From Voacanga thouarsii (lineage: Eukaryota > Streptophyta > Magnoliopsida > Gentianales > Apocynaceae), in NCBI GenBank assembly GCA_026120185.1, contig JANUWF010001617.1:1-64000 (forward strand): 64,000 nt of DNA, in the 5' to 3' direction. The notes beneath the pieces are model-generated. The model did not search any database and had not been told where the DNA came from. It saw only the letters and a program-made list of their open reading frames with translations. Numbering within the stretch: position 1 is the stretch's first letter; each line of letters starts with the position of its first letter. The position numbers and the translations under genes were made by a program. Positions 11,040 through 23,205 of the stretch are shown here, piece by piece.

Positions 11040-12435
11040 AAACAAGGAGAGAGAGAGAGAGAGGACTTTTGGCCTTCTGGTAGTGAGTCCAGCAATGGAC
11101 TCTGATGTTAAAAAGCATACCTTTTTTCTCTCATCATTATTCTTCATCCTACTACTATTATTATTCTCTCATTCCATTCCCTTTCTCTTTCTTCACATTC
11201 CTCAGTTTTCATGCATTTCTCTTCTGTCATATACAGTATACTTCATCATCTTTCTTCCCTTGTACAACTTCTGCTCTGTCCCATTTCAAGTCTTGATTGC
11301 TTTTCTTTTTCAACTGCCATTGACTTTTCTAGCAAATTCCAGAAAATTTTCACTGCAAATCAAGCTTTTTGGTGATGTAATCAGTAAGTTCAAAGTTCTT
11401 CTTCATTATGATTGTGCAATCACAGATTTACAAACTTTTTTCTATGCTGTTGATGGTATGGATTGGAATGTATGTGATTCAATATTTTGGTGGGCTTGTG
11501 CTTGAAAACTGGAAGTCATATTGGTTTCCTGTTTCTACTCTGATGTTCTTGTTAAGTCTTTTTTTGTTGGAGATACTAAATTGGTTTTTCAGCGTGCTTA
11601 TGCTTTGAAAGATGAATTCTAATTTGTTGGTTTTTCTACTTCTAGAGTTATTCTGTGGTTAAGTTAATTCTCCTTTTTCTCTGGAGGAATCGGAATTGGT
11701 TGATTTCCTTAACTTCTTCATCTTCTGGAATGTTGATAATCTGGACAAGAGTTGGAACTATGCTTGAATAAGTAATATTTTGTGGTCCTTGATTCTGGAT
11801 TTCATATATTCCACTTTTGGATTTTGTTCTTTATGTGAAGGTTTATGTAAAAGTAACATCAACCTTTTGCAGTTGGTAAATATGTTGTTTCTAATTCAAC
11901 TGGTTTGCACTAAAATCTTTGCTCGATCAGTCTTTATTTTTCTTCTGGGTACTGAGATTACTAGTTCCCCGACTTCTTTAACCGAGCAGTTATGTTTTCG
12001 AAGTACGGGGATTTGACGAAATAGGATTGGGATTTTTCAGATTTTGTCCCCTTTGGTTTAACTTTATTTATTTATTTTTTAATGTCAGTATTTCCTACGA
12101 GAATTGAGAAGAGTGAAATATTTTCTGCTTTGTCCAGCTAGAGCACTGCTCTGTAAATTTTCTTGAAAAGATAAAATAATGCAAATGGTGTAGAGTTTAA
12201 TGATTTGCTGTTAGTAGGAAAATCAAATGAAGTAACTAATTTGTTGGAACTTTGTTCTATCAGATCATTGGTTTCCTTGTTTCAACATCGATATAATCAG
12301 CTCTTGGTCCTCTGTGCAGGGTTTTGTAAAAATGTGTAATGGTTCAGAGATGTTTCCCTAAGGACATTTCACCTTGTGGGCTGTTCCATTTCCTGCGTGG
12401 GAAGCTTGCTACATGTTGATTTTCACAAAGACAAC
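11040..12435 (+). promoter_or_regulatory. TRM gene putative 5' leader with intron and two short uORFs
   Basis: A GA-rich tract (11048-11062) and a pyrimidine-rich region resemble a plant 5' UTR. A strong donor GTAAGT at 11384 and an acceptor ending at 12319 define a probable leader intron. The second leader exon (12320 onward) holds two upstream frames: 12332-12361 (9 codons plus stop) and 12339-12419 (26 codons plus stop). The second ends 16 nt before the main ATG. No in-frame ATG exists between the upstream stop at 12337 and 12436. The transcription start itself is not determined. Confidence 0.5.
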
Positions 12436-15400
12436 ATGGCTAAAAAAGTTGTTGCAGATAAGAGACATGTCGATGGTAAATATTATTTTGCACCTTTTAG
12501 TATGTATAGCAGATGGGTATGCTGGGAATCATAGATCTATACATCTCACTGGGCCCACTTTAGTTACAATAACCCTTTAGTGTTCTTAGGTGAAAAGGTT
12601 TTCCCTGTATCATAAATTTCCTGTTCGCATTGGCGTTTTCTTCAGTATCCCTTTTCCCTGTACTTCTCTTGATTGATTTTAGTTGAAGTGAATGACCCCA
12701 TATGTGCAGTAATTGAATGTGGATTCTAGAGCCTCCATGGTAGTGCATTATTGTAGCTTTATAAATTGAGGTTCATGGCAGACTGTTGCAATTGCAGCAA
12801 TCTTTGCTGAAAATCAGTGACTACGACATGCTATAGTTTCCATAGAAGAAACAACATTTCACGTAATAATGCACGTAGTCAAAATGTTTCTACCATTTGT
12901 TTCTTTTTTGTCTGATTACTGACAATATATGCATTTCTCTTTCTCTGATCTTTTCTGTAGGCCTGGAGGCTCCTCGAAACAGCTTAGAGCTGCCAATGGA
13001 AACTTCCCGTAGTTTTCATAATGAAGAAGATAACACACCAGTAATATACTTCTGTCCCATTGTTCTGAAATTACATTATGGTTCATTTTTTATTTTGTGG
13101 AGGATTGGTGCGGTGCCCCTTGAGCTGCTGCTATCAGTCCTTTCAATTGAACTGGAATATGGGGACAATAAAATGCCTAAGTTGGCTAATTAAGGTCCAA
13201 AGTCTTTTATGGGAACATTGGTAATAAGTCATGGAAGATGCAAGTAAAGGGAGGATAGAATGATAGTATCGCTTGAGCAAAGTATCTTTTTCCCTCATTC
13301 CCTATATCATCTGTTGTTCATGTAGAAAATAAAGGAACGAAGAAAATCCGATAAATCCTCAATTTCTAGTTATAGTGGTTTAGTTGAATTATACGCAAGA
13401 AGTCTTGTTAAGCTACTCTCACTTAAATTTGAAATCAGACAATTTGGGCTATTGCTTCAAACAGAGGTGGGGCTGGATTTGAGTTTGAGCTCAACTAGAT
13501 TGCTCAAACCAAGCTTTGGTTCAGCTTTAAGCATGCATGATGTTGTCCCTCTGCTAAAACTGAAACTCAAAATGCACTGTTTATTTATGAAATTACTTTT
13601 GAAGTCCTTGGAAAGAACAACTCAAATTTCTGCATAAATATCTACGCTAGCGCTCTAAAGAATAAACACAAACTTGTGCATATTCATGTATATGCTAGTG
13701 AGTATTCAGGACTTCCGTTACAAATGAGATATGGCTAATAGCCTGAAAACCAAGTACTCAAACTAAACTACCAGGAACTATTTGCTTTTTACCAGACATA
13801 AGATCTTGCTAGTAGATTTATGGTTTGTGCACTTGGACTCATTGTTTGGTTTGTCATATGTTTCAGTGCCCTTATCAAGTGGCAAAATATTGGTCAGGGA
13901 AGAACAGCTATTCAATTGAGGCTCCAATGAAGAAGCTGATTAGTGATGAAATATCAAAAAGACCGCATGGTATCAAACAGAATAAACCAAGTGTAGTAGC
14001 TCGTCTGATGGGAGTGGATATGCTACCATCGGATCTGAAGCCTGTTGCACAGCAGGTTGACAAAAAGAATGAAATGCGAACCGTCAACTTGATCAAAGAA
14101 ACTTCAAGGAGTGACTCAATTGGTCACAAGGTGCTGCACTCAAAATCTTCGAGACATAAAAAGTTCCATTCATTTGACTTTACTGAAGGAAGTAATCCTG
14201 ATCAATGGAGTGGTATCACAACCCCGAATAAGCCTAGACCACGTGAACATCCTCAAGAGGCAGAACTACAAAAGTTTAAGAAAGAATTCGAGGCATGGCA
14301 AGCAGCAAGAATGAAAGAATGTTCAAAGATCGTTGAACTTGGCAGTACTCCCAGTCAGTTGCTTGCACGGGAGAATCTCAACAAGGAAAAGATGGTTCTT
14401 TATGCAAATTCAATGAGAATGTTGGACAGAGCCAAGTCTACCCCAAGTTCTCATGAAAGTGGCTGTTTACGAAATAAGGAAATTGAGAATGATTCGTTTG
14501 CTGCCAAGCAAAAGGAGAAGAACTCTTATTCAAGAAAGATCATCCCGGAAGTGGAATCTATGCTGTCTACTCTCGGGAATTCAGGTCAGGAAGTTGATGC
14601 TGCTTCTGCTCCCTCAAAAATTGTAGTTCTTAGGCCTGGTCCCGATAGAATTAGCAGTTATGAAGAGTCTTGGCCAAGTTCTCCAGGTGCTTCAGAAGAA
14701 AGAGGTAGTATAGAAAGTTTTCTGGAGGAAGTTAAGGAAAGACTAAAGTGTGAGTTGCAAGGAAAAAGTTGTAAAAGGAGTACCACTGTTAGAGGAGGAG
14801 GAATTGAAACTCCTTACAGTGAAAAGCCATCTGATCCCAAACAAATAGCCCAACGCATAGCAAAACAAGTCCGAGAAAGTGTTACTAGGGACCTTGGGAT
14901 GAACTTATTTCGCTCAGAATCTACAAGATCTTATAGAAGTGAAATTCAGTTCAATGGCACAAGTTCGCCTGAATTCATTAGCAGAGATACAAGAAAATTC
15001 TTGGCAGAGAAGTTGAGAAATGTTCTGAAGGAAGAAACTCAACATGTTCCTCTTGTTCCAGGAAGCACAAGATCATCAATGTTAAATAATCCGAGAATTA
15101 AAACAGAAAAAATAAGAGATATCTCAAACACCAAGAAGAAGTTGAGGTATTGGGATAGCATAAAAGACGAATCTGATATGCAATGTGGATCTTTCAGATG
15201 TGAGCCTAATGAGAATTCAGAGATCCTTGAGGAAGTATCTCCTAGGAATCATCTCATCAGATCTTTGTCAGCCCCAGTATCAGGAACATCATTCGGGAAG
15301 CTTCTTTTGGAGGACCGACACATGTTCACTGGGGCGCACATCAGGAGGAAGCATGAAGCAATTGAAAAGATTACAGTGAATGTGAAAAAACAGAAAAAGG

Positions 15401-17142
15401 AAAAATTCAACCTAAGGGAAAAAGTTACTAGTCTGAGGTACAGTTTTACACTAAAGGGGAGGCTCTTTGGAAGAAAGATTCAATCCTTGGAGGAACAACA
15501 CAGCAATAAACATGACTATGTGAGAGACATCCTCAGCAGACCATCAATGATGGTGAACTTTTATGATAGACATGTAAGTATTTCTTTTAGTTCTTTGCAT
15601 TCTGTGTCCCTTCCCAAACAAAAGGTTTTTCCCCAAAAATGGCTCTAAAGGTTAGTAAATCATCTCAACTATGATGAACAAAGATAAACAATAATCGTAG
15701 TATGTTTTCTGGTTTTAGGAAAATCCAACGGAGGTGCCTCCAAGCCCTGCATCTGTGTGCAGCAGCATTTATGATGAGTCCTGGAGGCCAGCAGAATACT
15801 TGAGCCCAACTTCAATATCAGATGTAACTTCACTAGAGGATAACATGGTATCACACATTTTTAAAGACATCAGCTCTAATTTGAAAGGTATTGCTGAGAA
15901 ATATTTCTACAATTTTGTACTATGTATAATGCATTTCTATTGTGTTTCAAATCCACTTCTTTCATTTCTATCTTGTTTTGAAGTAAAGTGAAAACTTATG
16001 CAGCAAAAAATTGTGCGTAAAAAATTGTGCGTATAAGATCCATTGTAACTTCCTAAAAAATTGCTCTAACTGTATGAAATGCTGACTTCTAAACTGCAGC
16101 TGAATGACAAAATGGAATACTTGAAGGCATAATTCTTGATACTTGTGCAGCTTTGTTATTTGTCTGATATAAAACGTTTGCTCCATCTAATTTTTTTTTT
16201 TTCTTCTTTTTCTTTTCAATTCTTGTATATTAATCTTGTCTACTTCTTTGAGTGGACCTCTAAGCAAAGAAACAAGCTATAAGCACCTAATCCTGTGACT
16301 GGTGGTTAAAGTATTGATGCAAAATTAAACACAACTCCAAACTAATAGGAGAATGCATATCATTTGCCTATCCTCACTCCAAGTATTTCATGATTATGAT
16401 AGTTCCCCCTCCCCCGTTTCTCCTACAATTTACTGTGATATTTGTAGTTTCCTGTCACAGGCTGACCCAACGCTCTTCAGAAAGCTAACAATACCTTTGT
16501 TCACTTATTACAGAGCTACGAAGACAATTGAATCAACTAGAAACCGATGTTTCAGAGGATTCTATGATGGATGAGCAGCCGATAGATAGTGATATGGCAG
16601 CTATTGAAGACCAAGCTCAAGCATATATTAGAGACTTGCTAGTTGTTTCTGGATTATATGATGGTTCATGTGATAAAGCTTTATCAAGATGGGACCCACT
16701 TGGAAAGCCTATTAGCAATCAGGTCTTTGAAGAAGTGGAAGAGTCTTCCAGACAAAAATTAAAGGATGATGAAGGGTCTACAAGAGATCAAGGTGAAAGG
16801 TCCAATCACAAAGTACTCTTTGGTTTGTTAAACGAAGCACTTCCAAGTGTTCTTGGACCACCTGTGTCAATGTCTAACTTCATGAGAAAGGCTATGGGTC
16901 CTGTGCTTCAACCTCATCGTGGAAGGAAGTTGTTGGATCAACTTTGGCAAATGATTCATGTTTATGTACATCCCCCAACAGATAGATCCCATTACTCTCT
17001 TGATGCTATGGTGGCTCGAGATCTGCATTCTTCACCATGGTCCAAATTCATGGATGATGATGCTAATGCTTTAGGGAAGGATGTTGAATGCCAAATTTTT
17101 GGTGATCTGATTGATGAAATAGTTAAGGATAGCAGGTCCTAG
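12436..17142 (+). CDS. TRM (TON1-recruiting motif) family protein, DUF3741/DUF4378
   Basis: Five coding exons: 12436-12475, 12961-13040, 13867-15573, 15719-15887 and 16514-17142. All junctions are GT-AG and phases agree, giving 874 aa. About residues 81-92 carry 'SVVARLMGVDMLP', the VARLMG box (DUF3741). The middle is long, basic and probably disordered. The last two exons hold a DUF4378 region ('YIRDLLVVSGLY', 'LLFDxLNEAL'-like 'LFGLLNEALPSVL', 'RKLLDQLWQMIH') and end with 'DVECQIFGDLIDEIVKD', matching the C-terminal TRM M2 motif known to bind TON1. Family members are cytosolic scaffolds at cortical microtubules in the TON1-TRM-PP2A complex, controlling preprophase band and cell shape. Overall form suggests the TRM19-22 type rather than LONGIFOLIA, but the subgroup is not certain. 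The start is the first in-frame ATG after an upstream stop and follows two uORFs. The gene appears intact. Confidence 0.88.
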
Positions 17143-18949
17143 TGTATGGAAGCAGTGAAACTCGAAAGGCACAGCCACTTTGAAGCTGTGCCTAATAGAA
17201 CTGGCATAGAAAAATTTTTGTGCAATCTGGAGGTGAGTTAATGTTCTTTTAGGCCATTATTGTTCACACGATGAGTTTGTGCAATTCTTGTTGTTTGAAT
17301 AGGATTTAACATCATTTGGCCTATGTAATGTAAATGGTTTCATGTATAGCTATATATTTATTCTTTTTTCTTCCTTAATCATTATATATTCATTCATGAG
17401 TTAATTCATTTTTCCTTTATAGCCAAGTGGCTTCTGAACTCAAGAGGGAGAGAACTGATTGGAAAATTGGACAACCTTGTCTTCTAAGCATTCAGATCAG
17501 TCTGTGACAAGAAGTTTTTTAATTGTTCTGCTTACTCTTAACTAACTTCAGTTGATCAGCAATGTGATGAATGTTACTGCTAGTGAATAAAATAAGAATT
17601 ACTCGACTTTGTTATAAAATGAAATTTTAATTTCTATTATTTTTCTTGTAGTTGGATTGTCAATTCACATGGTGAGGAATCTTTACAATAAAGTACTTGG
17701 GGACTAAACACTTGCTCCCACTTAAAATCCACAGTCAATTACTTCAATTCAACTTTTTCGTCAAAGAGGGTGGTTGAATCTCCTGCTGCAGATTTTTAGT
17801 AAAGGGAAAAGAAAGATACTACAAGAGGGTGTGAGTTCAAATTGATAATCAATATCTAATTTGGATCTTTTCAAAAGGATCTATCACTAATCCAAGCAAA
17901 TCCATGTGGGATCCACTAAATAGATACAAGAAAATTAGGGCTAATCAGATGGGGAAGGAATTGAGTCCTTCAAGTTTCCACAAAACATCAAAGAAAGTTT
18001 TAAGTAATTTCCAGTGAAAGATTTAGGTATAAGGTTTTTTTTTTAATATTATTTTTTAATTACTCAAAAAGGAATTCAGTTTTAACAATAATGTATTTTT
18101 CTTTGTCAATAGAAAAGAATATTGTATTTTTGTTTAATGGGCTCGTTTGATTTGCAGGCTTTTCTGTTGAGGCCGAATGCTGGAGTCAGAATCCATCAGT
18201 GGGGGCAGCCCACAAGTGGTGCCCATGAGTCCAATCATGATATGTCTTAATCTAGTGATTAAGTGACAGAATGCAGTTGATGGTAATTAGTAATTACTGA
18301 TTAGTTGAATATTTTCAGAAACAAAATTAAAAGGTAATCAATAGATTAATTGGTAATAAGATTGAAATCGACAGTTGAGTGAGTTTTCACATTATAATCT
18401 CTGTGTTTAATTGGTGCATGTAGTTTGTGAGTTTATTATACGTGCAAAATAAAATTTTAAATTTTAAATTTCTTATTTACATGTTTGGCAAAGAATTTGC
18501 ATGTGTCAATGTGCAATTGCAGCAAATAGTAAGTTAGGGCTGAAACATTTTTATATTTAAACTCGATAACTATATATTCTAAAATATTACTCCAACGTCA
18601 AGAAGTATTAGGGATCAAACCAAAGACAAAACTAAGGAGAAGGACGACAACCAATCTCGAAATTCTTAAAATTGTATTTTTGTTTTTAAATTTTTTACTA
18701 TTTTTCAAGAAGATCATAATAAATGTTGCCTTTTACCTTTCAAAAAATGTTCCAAAATTTCTAATATTGCCCTTTAATAGACGTTTTCCAATATTTGCCC
18801 CCAATTTAATCTCTCTGGTTCCATCCGCATACCAAATCTCCTTACCTTAGAGTTTATAAATAGAATTTCTTTGTATTCATTTGATGAGCATATTTTATAA
18901 ATTACTACTTTCGACTCTGTCCTAGTGATCGGTTTTTTGCTGGTGGGAT
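17143..18949. other. TRM 3' UTR and AT-rich intergenic DNA
   Basis: Transcript sequence probably continues past 17220, where a GGTGAGTTA donor-like site suggests a possible 3' UTR intron. No polyadenylation point can be fixed. From about 17700 to 18950 no coding similarity is visible. Confidence 0.4.
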
Positions 18950-19403
18950 AGCCCTTTGTTAGAGAAATGATATTGACTTGCAAATAGTAATATGATAAAT
19001 TGCCTGATTTTCTCTAGCCACCTGAATTCTTTTTGGCAGTTTCTTGTATCCAGTCTCAGAAACACGGTTTTGGAATAATCTCATAGAGGTTGGTAGAGCT
19101 TTTGATGGGTGATTTTAATAGTTTAACTTGTCAAACAGGGTGGTAGACCTTCTGCTACTTCTAACAACGGTAGCTTCAATTCTTTTGTTGATAATTCTGG
19201 CCTGATTGATATGGGATTTAGTAGGTTTCCTTTTACCTGGAACACCGAACGGACAGGTGAGTCTAACATTCAAGCTCGTCTTGACTGAGGTCTTGTCAAT
19301 GCTTCATGGCATCTTCTCTTTCCCCAAGTAGTCTTTTCCCATCTTATTGCTCTCTCCTCCGGCCATAAGCCTCTCCTGTTTAATACTAAAGTTGCTCACG
19401 GGT
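18950..19403 (+). mobile_element. LINE fragment: endonuclease domain
   Basis: A decayed AP-endonuclease-like end of an L1-type ORF2. Pieces read 'TRFWNNLIEVGRAF', 'GDFN' (19104), 'MGFSRFPFTWNTERTGES' (19210-19260) and 'SGHKPLLFNT' (19360-19390). These match the plant LINE pattern GDFN ... DLGFxGxPFTW ... SDHxPLL. Reading is broken by stops and frameshifts. The continuation expected next in a LINE (RFxxMW...) appears only at 27655, so the copy was split by later insertions. The 5' boundary is approximate. Confidence 0.75.
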
Positions 19404-20297
19404 CAGTTCGATTCAGAAATTTTATTATCTTCGATACTGTCCTGAAATTTCGGTTTTATCAAATTTTCAATATCAATCCCGAATCGAAATTCCAAAATTT
19501 CTGTTCTAACTTGTCCTAAAACTTCAGGATAAGTTGGGACGGATATTCAAAATTTCGGTTCGGGACAAGTCATGATGGAGATTCAAAAATTTCGATTCTA
19601 ATAGACCAAATCAGTACCATATATATATATATATATATAGATATATATATATATATATATGATATATATATATATATATACACACTAAATGTTCTTGTTT
19701 AGTACAACACCATATGCCAAATGTTTGTTTAAAAAATGTTCATAATACAATACCATATATCAAAACTCCAAAGAGTATTCATAAATTCCCTAACTGAAAG
19801 AACTTCATCAACAACACTCCATCACCATAAATCATTTCATCGTCTTCCACTATTCCATCTGAAAATGTATGCCTAATAGTCGTGTCAATTGTCAAATATT
19901 TAATTGAGATGCAATAAATATTTCAAAGTTCATGATAACTGCAACTAGATTATGAAGAAAGAAAATAAATATTTTGCCTATAAAATTTCAAAATTCACCA
20001 ATAAAATTTCAGCATTCAAAATGCAAGTCAAAAGAAGAATGAAAACAAACATTTTGCCTATACAAGAAGATCACCTATGAATACAAAAATCAGTCAAAAA
20101 AACAAGTTGTTCTTTCAAGAATTTCAAATATTATGAAGAGAGACAAAGAAAACAAACATTACCTATCAAATGTATCACTAGTCTCACTCCAAATTTTGTC
20201 TCGATTGGATATTTTTTAGAATTTCAGGGTCTTCGATCACATTTATAAAATAAAATTAAGAAAAAAAATAATAGTTATTGTATCAAAAATTAACAAA
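19404..20297. other. Unclassified AT-rich insert with (TA)n
   Basis: It begins where the LINE homology stops and is rich in TTCGGTT/TTCGATT motifs of the kind found near hAT termini. A TA microsatellite lies at 19620-19680. The TTCGGTTCGG-type motifs recur at 27430-27600, the other side of the nest, so these may be the two arms of one inserted element. No transposase was found. Confidence 0.35.
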
Positions 20298-20607
20298 TCT
20301 AAATATATATATATATATATATATAATAGGAGCGGCAGAAGCCTCCTATTATGACACCTGGCACTGTGAATTTAAAATTTTTTAAGAATTTTTTTTATCG
20401 ATGAAGAAATTTTAAGGGTCTTTTTTTTTAATATTAAGTTATCTGAATTCATTGAATTCAGATAAGATAGAATTAATCACAGTTACCTGAATTCATTGGA
20501 TTCAGATAAGATAGAATTATCTGAATTTAATGAATTTAAATTTCTCAGACTTCTTCTCTTATTTAAGAAGACATCAAAAATTACAAACCGTTTCACTCAA
20601 AAAAGAT

Positions 20608-20965
20608 TCAAGACCCCATGCGCCTCTTATCCACATAATTGCCATTGAACACAAAAAGGCGATCTTCTCCGAGATACCGTGCATCTCTTAATAAAAACAG
20701 GACGTCGTGCAATTGTCCATGCACGTCTCCAACGACTACAACTCTTGACATTGGACCTAGTGCACCATCAATTTTCACACAATTGGGTTCTTTATGCAGG
20801 ATTTTCGATGCTGACAATATAAGCCGATCGAATACCTCCACCGGCAGCACAGAGGGAAACTCCGAAGGCGGTACAGCTCTGGAACCCTACTCGAATGCTT
20901 GCATTAATTCCGTAAGCCAAGATAGGGTAAGGACTCCATCAAAAGGCCACGAGATGGGGATATGT
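20608..20965 (-). pseudogene. Captured fragment of PP7-type Ser/Thr phosphatase
   Basis: Reads 'PHIPISWPFDGVLTLSWL', then 'FPSVLPVEVFDRLILSASKI', 'LHKEPNCVKI', 'VVVGDVHGQLHDVLFLL' and 'FNGNYVDKR'. This is the N-terminal part of a plant PP7 catalytic domain. The metal-binding GDVHGQ motif is intact. The next motif, normally GDYVDR, reads GNYVDK, so a metal-binding Asp is Asn. A TAG at 20887-20889 replaces the Trp expected after 'FE'. The frame ends at 20608 and the rest of the phosphatase is missing. It lies wholly inside the Helitron and is not a functional enzyme gene. Confidence 0.85.
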
Positions 20966-21311
20966 GGTTTGCGCGAAGGTTCATCATGTGAAGCTGGAGA
21001 TGTGGGGGACTGTCGGAAACAGCCAAATTATTGGAAACCCAATACGAAATTCTTCGGCAAGAACCCAGTTTTTAACAGTAAAAACCCAAAATTCCACGGA
21101 AAAGCTTAATTCTTCCCAATTCCTGCAATCGCACAACAAAAACGGCATCCAATCAAAATCCAGAAACCAAACCCAAGAGACTCTATCCAGATCTGCCACT
21201 CCTTGGGCGACGCCTTCTTTTCTAGGAATACCCCACCACTGAATAATGAACTTTCAAGTTATCGCCCCCAACTGAACCAGGAGAGAACACACAGTCAAGC
21301 CAAGCCCTTAC

Positions 21312-21441
21312 CCGCCTGAGTGGAATTCATATCTCCTTCATCCGGTCGAAAAGGAACAGAGACACACGGGCTCGTGATCTCCCATGGCTTCTTGATGTAG
21401 CGAGTTATTGATTGAAGAAACGATTTTGCGACAGAGGCCAT
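21312..21441 (-). pseudogene. Captured first-exon fragment of a small, possibly mitochondrial protein
   Basis: The minus strand starts MASVAKSFLQSITRYIKKPW and continues to a good donor (GGGTAAGG, exon end 21312), leaving phase 1. Upstream (21442-21560) looks like a leader. The start resembles small plant proteins linked to mitochondrial complex I (At1g67350-like), recalled from memory and not verified. It has the same orientation as the PP7 piece and lies 350 bp upstream of it, so one promoter could yield a chimeric RNA. No further exon of this gene is seen. Confidence 0.45.
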
Positions 21442-22890
21442 GAGGATTGTGAGGTACAGAAGTTGCAGATAGGTCGGAGGAATTCTGATGACGCCAAAGG
21501 AGAGTTGAAGCCCGAAGAAAATAACGGCACCGCAGGGGAAAAGGGATATAGAAAGCGGTTGAGATTATAAAGCTGCTAGGTTGTGTGTGTGTGTGTGTGT
21601 GTGTGTAGAATGGAAAAGTGTAATAAATATTTTTTAAATCCCTTAAAAATATAAAAAATTCAAGAAGGCATCAAGATTACCTGGAATCAAAGAATGCAAA
21701 TAAATTGAAATGAATGTAATGCACGAATAAATGAATTTAAGATTTATATCATTAATAAAATCTTTATATACATTTTATATTTATTTTAACTTTATCTCTA
21801 ATTTTAAAATATCAGTATTGTATCGCTCTTTTGAATTAATTTATAATTTTCATTTAAAACAATTTAAGAATTATGATTTGTTTAATAAAATTAAAATTGG
21901 ACATTAAAATATAAATATTTAATCACTAAATTTTGAATTTTAAAATGTTAAGTATAAATATAAAGTTTAAATTAATTATAATTGATTTTTACATTATATT
22001 TTATTATAATATATATTAAATATAAAATAATATTAATAATTAGATGAGTATTTTATTTAAAATTTATTTAAAAAATTAGTATATATTTAAATAATTAATT
22101 GATAATAAAAATATTTTATTAATCATACTTTAATTAATTAATTATTATTTATCATCAAACGTATTTAATAAAATATATAATCAATTATTTATTTATTTTA
22201 AATATTTAATTAAATTATCACGCACTGATGATGGATGGGGAAGAAAGATTTTCAATAAATCAATTTTTGACACCTTTATTTAATTTTTCTTTTTTGGAGT
22301 TGAACCACTTATGTTAGCTATTAATATTTTATCATCAGAACTATTTTTATGGGACAAAAACACCACCTCATTTTATAGCCATCTCATTAACACTAAGAAT
22401 CGTTTTTAAAATCAAAGAAAATTTAATTAAGAAGTTTTTGATTTTTTGTGGGTTTTTTTTTGTTTAACTATTATTTACTTTCTCTATTTAAATTCCTAAA
22501 ATGCTCTTGACAATTACATTCATTTGATTTATTTGAATTCATTGAACTAATCATTATGCTAGCCTTTTTGAACCTCCTAGAATTATATTCTTTTTAATTT
22601 TTAATTTTTCATCTTTTTAGGAACTCTAAAAGTATTATTCTATATTTATACATTTCATCCTTTTAAAATTTGGAAGATTTTTTTTAAAAAATATTATTAT
22701 TATTTGAATTGATTTTTTTTTTAAATCAGAGTTATCTAAAGTTTCTATTGTTTTAAATATTAAAATTATCTCCTTATCTGAATTATTTATGAATGCAAGA
22801 AAATTGAAAAAATTACTGAAACTATCCCGTATAACGTACGGGCATCCACCTAGTTATAAATCAAAGCATTAGTGTAAGTAAATAGATAGA

Positions 22891-23018
22891 ATGAGAGATC
22901 TACTATCGAGTTTCTATTCTCAGGATCCTTCCTGCACTTCGATGGCCGTCGTCAGCAATCCTTCTTCGAGATTCGCCACATTGGACACCATCAACACCCC
23001 CTCCTTCAACGCCGATCA
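22891..23018 (+). pseudogene. VPS51 N-terminal fragment
   Basis: Starts MRDLLSSFYSQDPS and continues 'SSRFATLDTINTPSFNAD'. This matches the beginning of plant VPS51, the vesicle-tethering subunit of the GARP/EARP complexes. Similarity stops at 'NAD', where VPS51 normally continues with QYMNLLVQ; here the sequence turns to unrelated DNA. The usual residues before the Met are absent. It lies 37 bp outside the Helitron 3' end and 187 bp from the Copia LTR, so it is an isolated gene shard. Confidence 0.7.
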
Positions 23019-23205
23019 TACATATTCTACTGCTTGTGCAGGGAAGTATGTACTTCCATATATCTGCAAACAGCTTTCTTAGAAGAACAAGCCAAGGAAA
23101 TGAGTGAATTCAACAAGCGGGAGCTTTTAGAAAAGTAAAAATTAAAAAGGAGTTTTTAGAAAAGTATAAATGAAAAAGGAGAAAAGTGTTATAAAATTTG
23201 GATAG

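Larger units (their letters stand above)
20298..22853 (+). mobile_element. Non-autonomous Helitron, 2556 bp
   Basis: All Helitron termini are present. The host A at 20297 is followed by TC (20298-20299), then an AT repeat and the perfect 9-bp inverted repeat TAATAGGAG/CTCCTATTA. The 3' end has a short hairpin CCCGTA-TAACG-TACGGG (about 22826-22842), a 7-nt spacer and CTAG (22850-22853), then host T. There is no terminal inverted repeat and no target duplication, as expected. It encodes no Rep/helicase, so would need a helper. It carries two host-gene fragments on the minus strand and a TG microsatellite (21583-21606). Confidence 0.85.

Noticed and set aside
11083..11505. 140-codon frame upstream of the TRM gene
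   Set aside because: Pyrimidine-rich composition giving Phe/Leu/Ser; it spans the strong leader-intron donor at 11384 and has no conserved motif. Better read as 5' UTR and intron.
13452..13637. 61-codon frame between TRM exons
   Set aside because: It lies in the 13041-13866 intron; exon phases on either side agree without it.
16353..16574. Possible extra TRM exon upstream of 16514
   Set aside because: The frame runs through intron sequence; splicing 15887 to 16514 restores a continuous conserved protein.
19620..19680. CRISPR-like or ordered repeat array
   Set aside because: Simple TA dinucleotide repeats; no spacers or cas genes, and the window is plant DNA.
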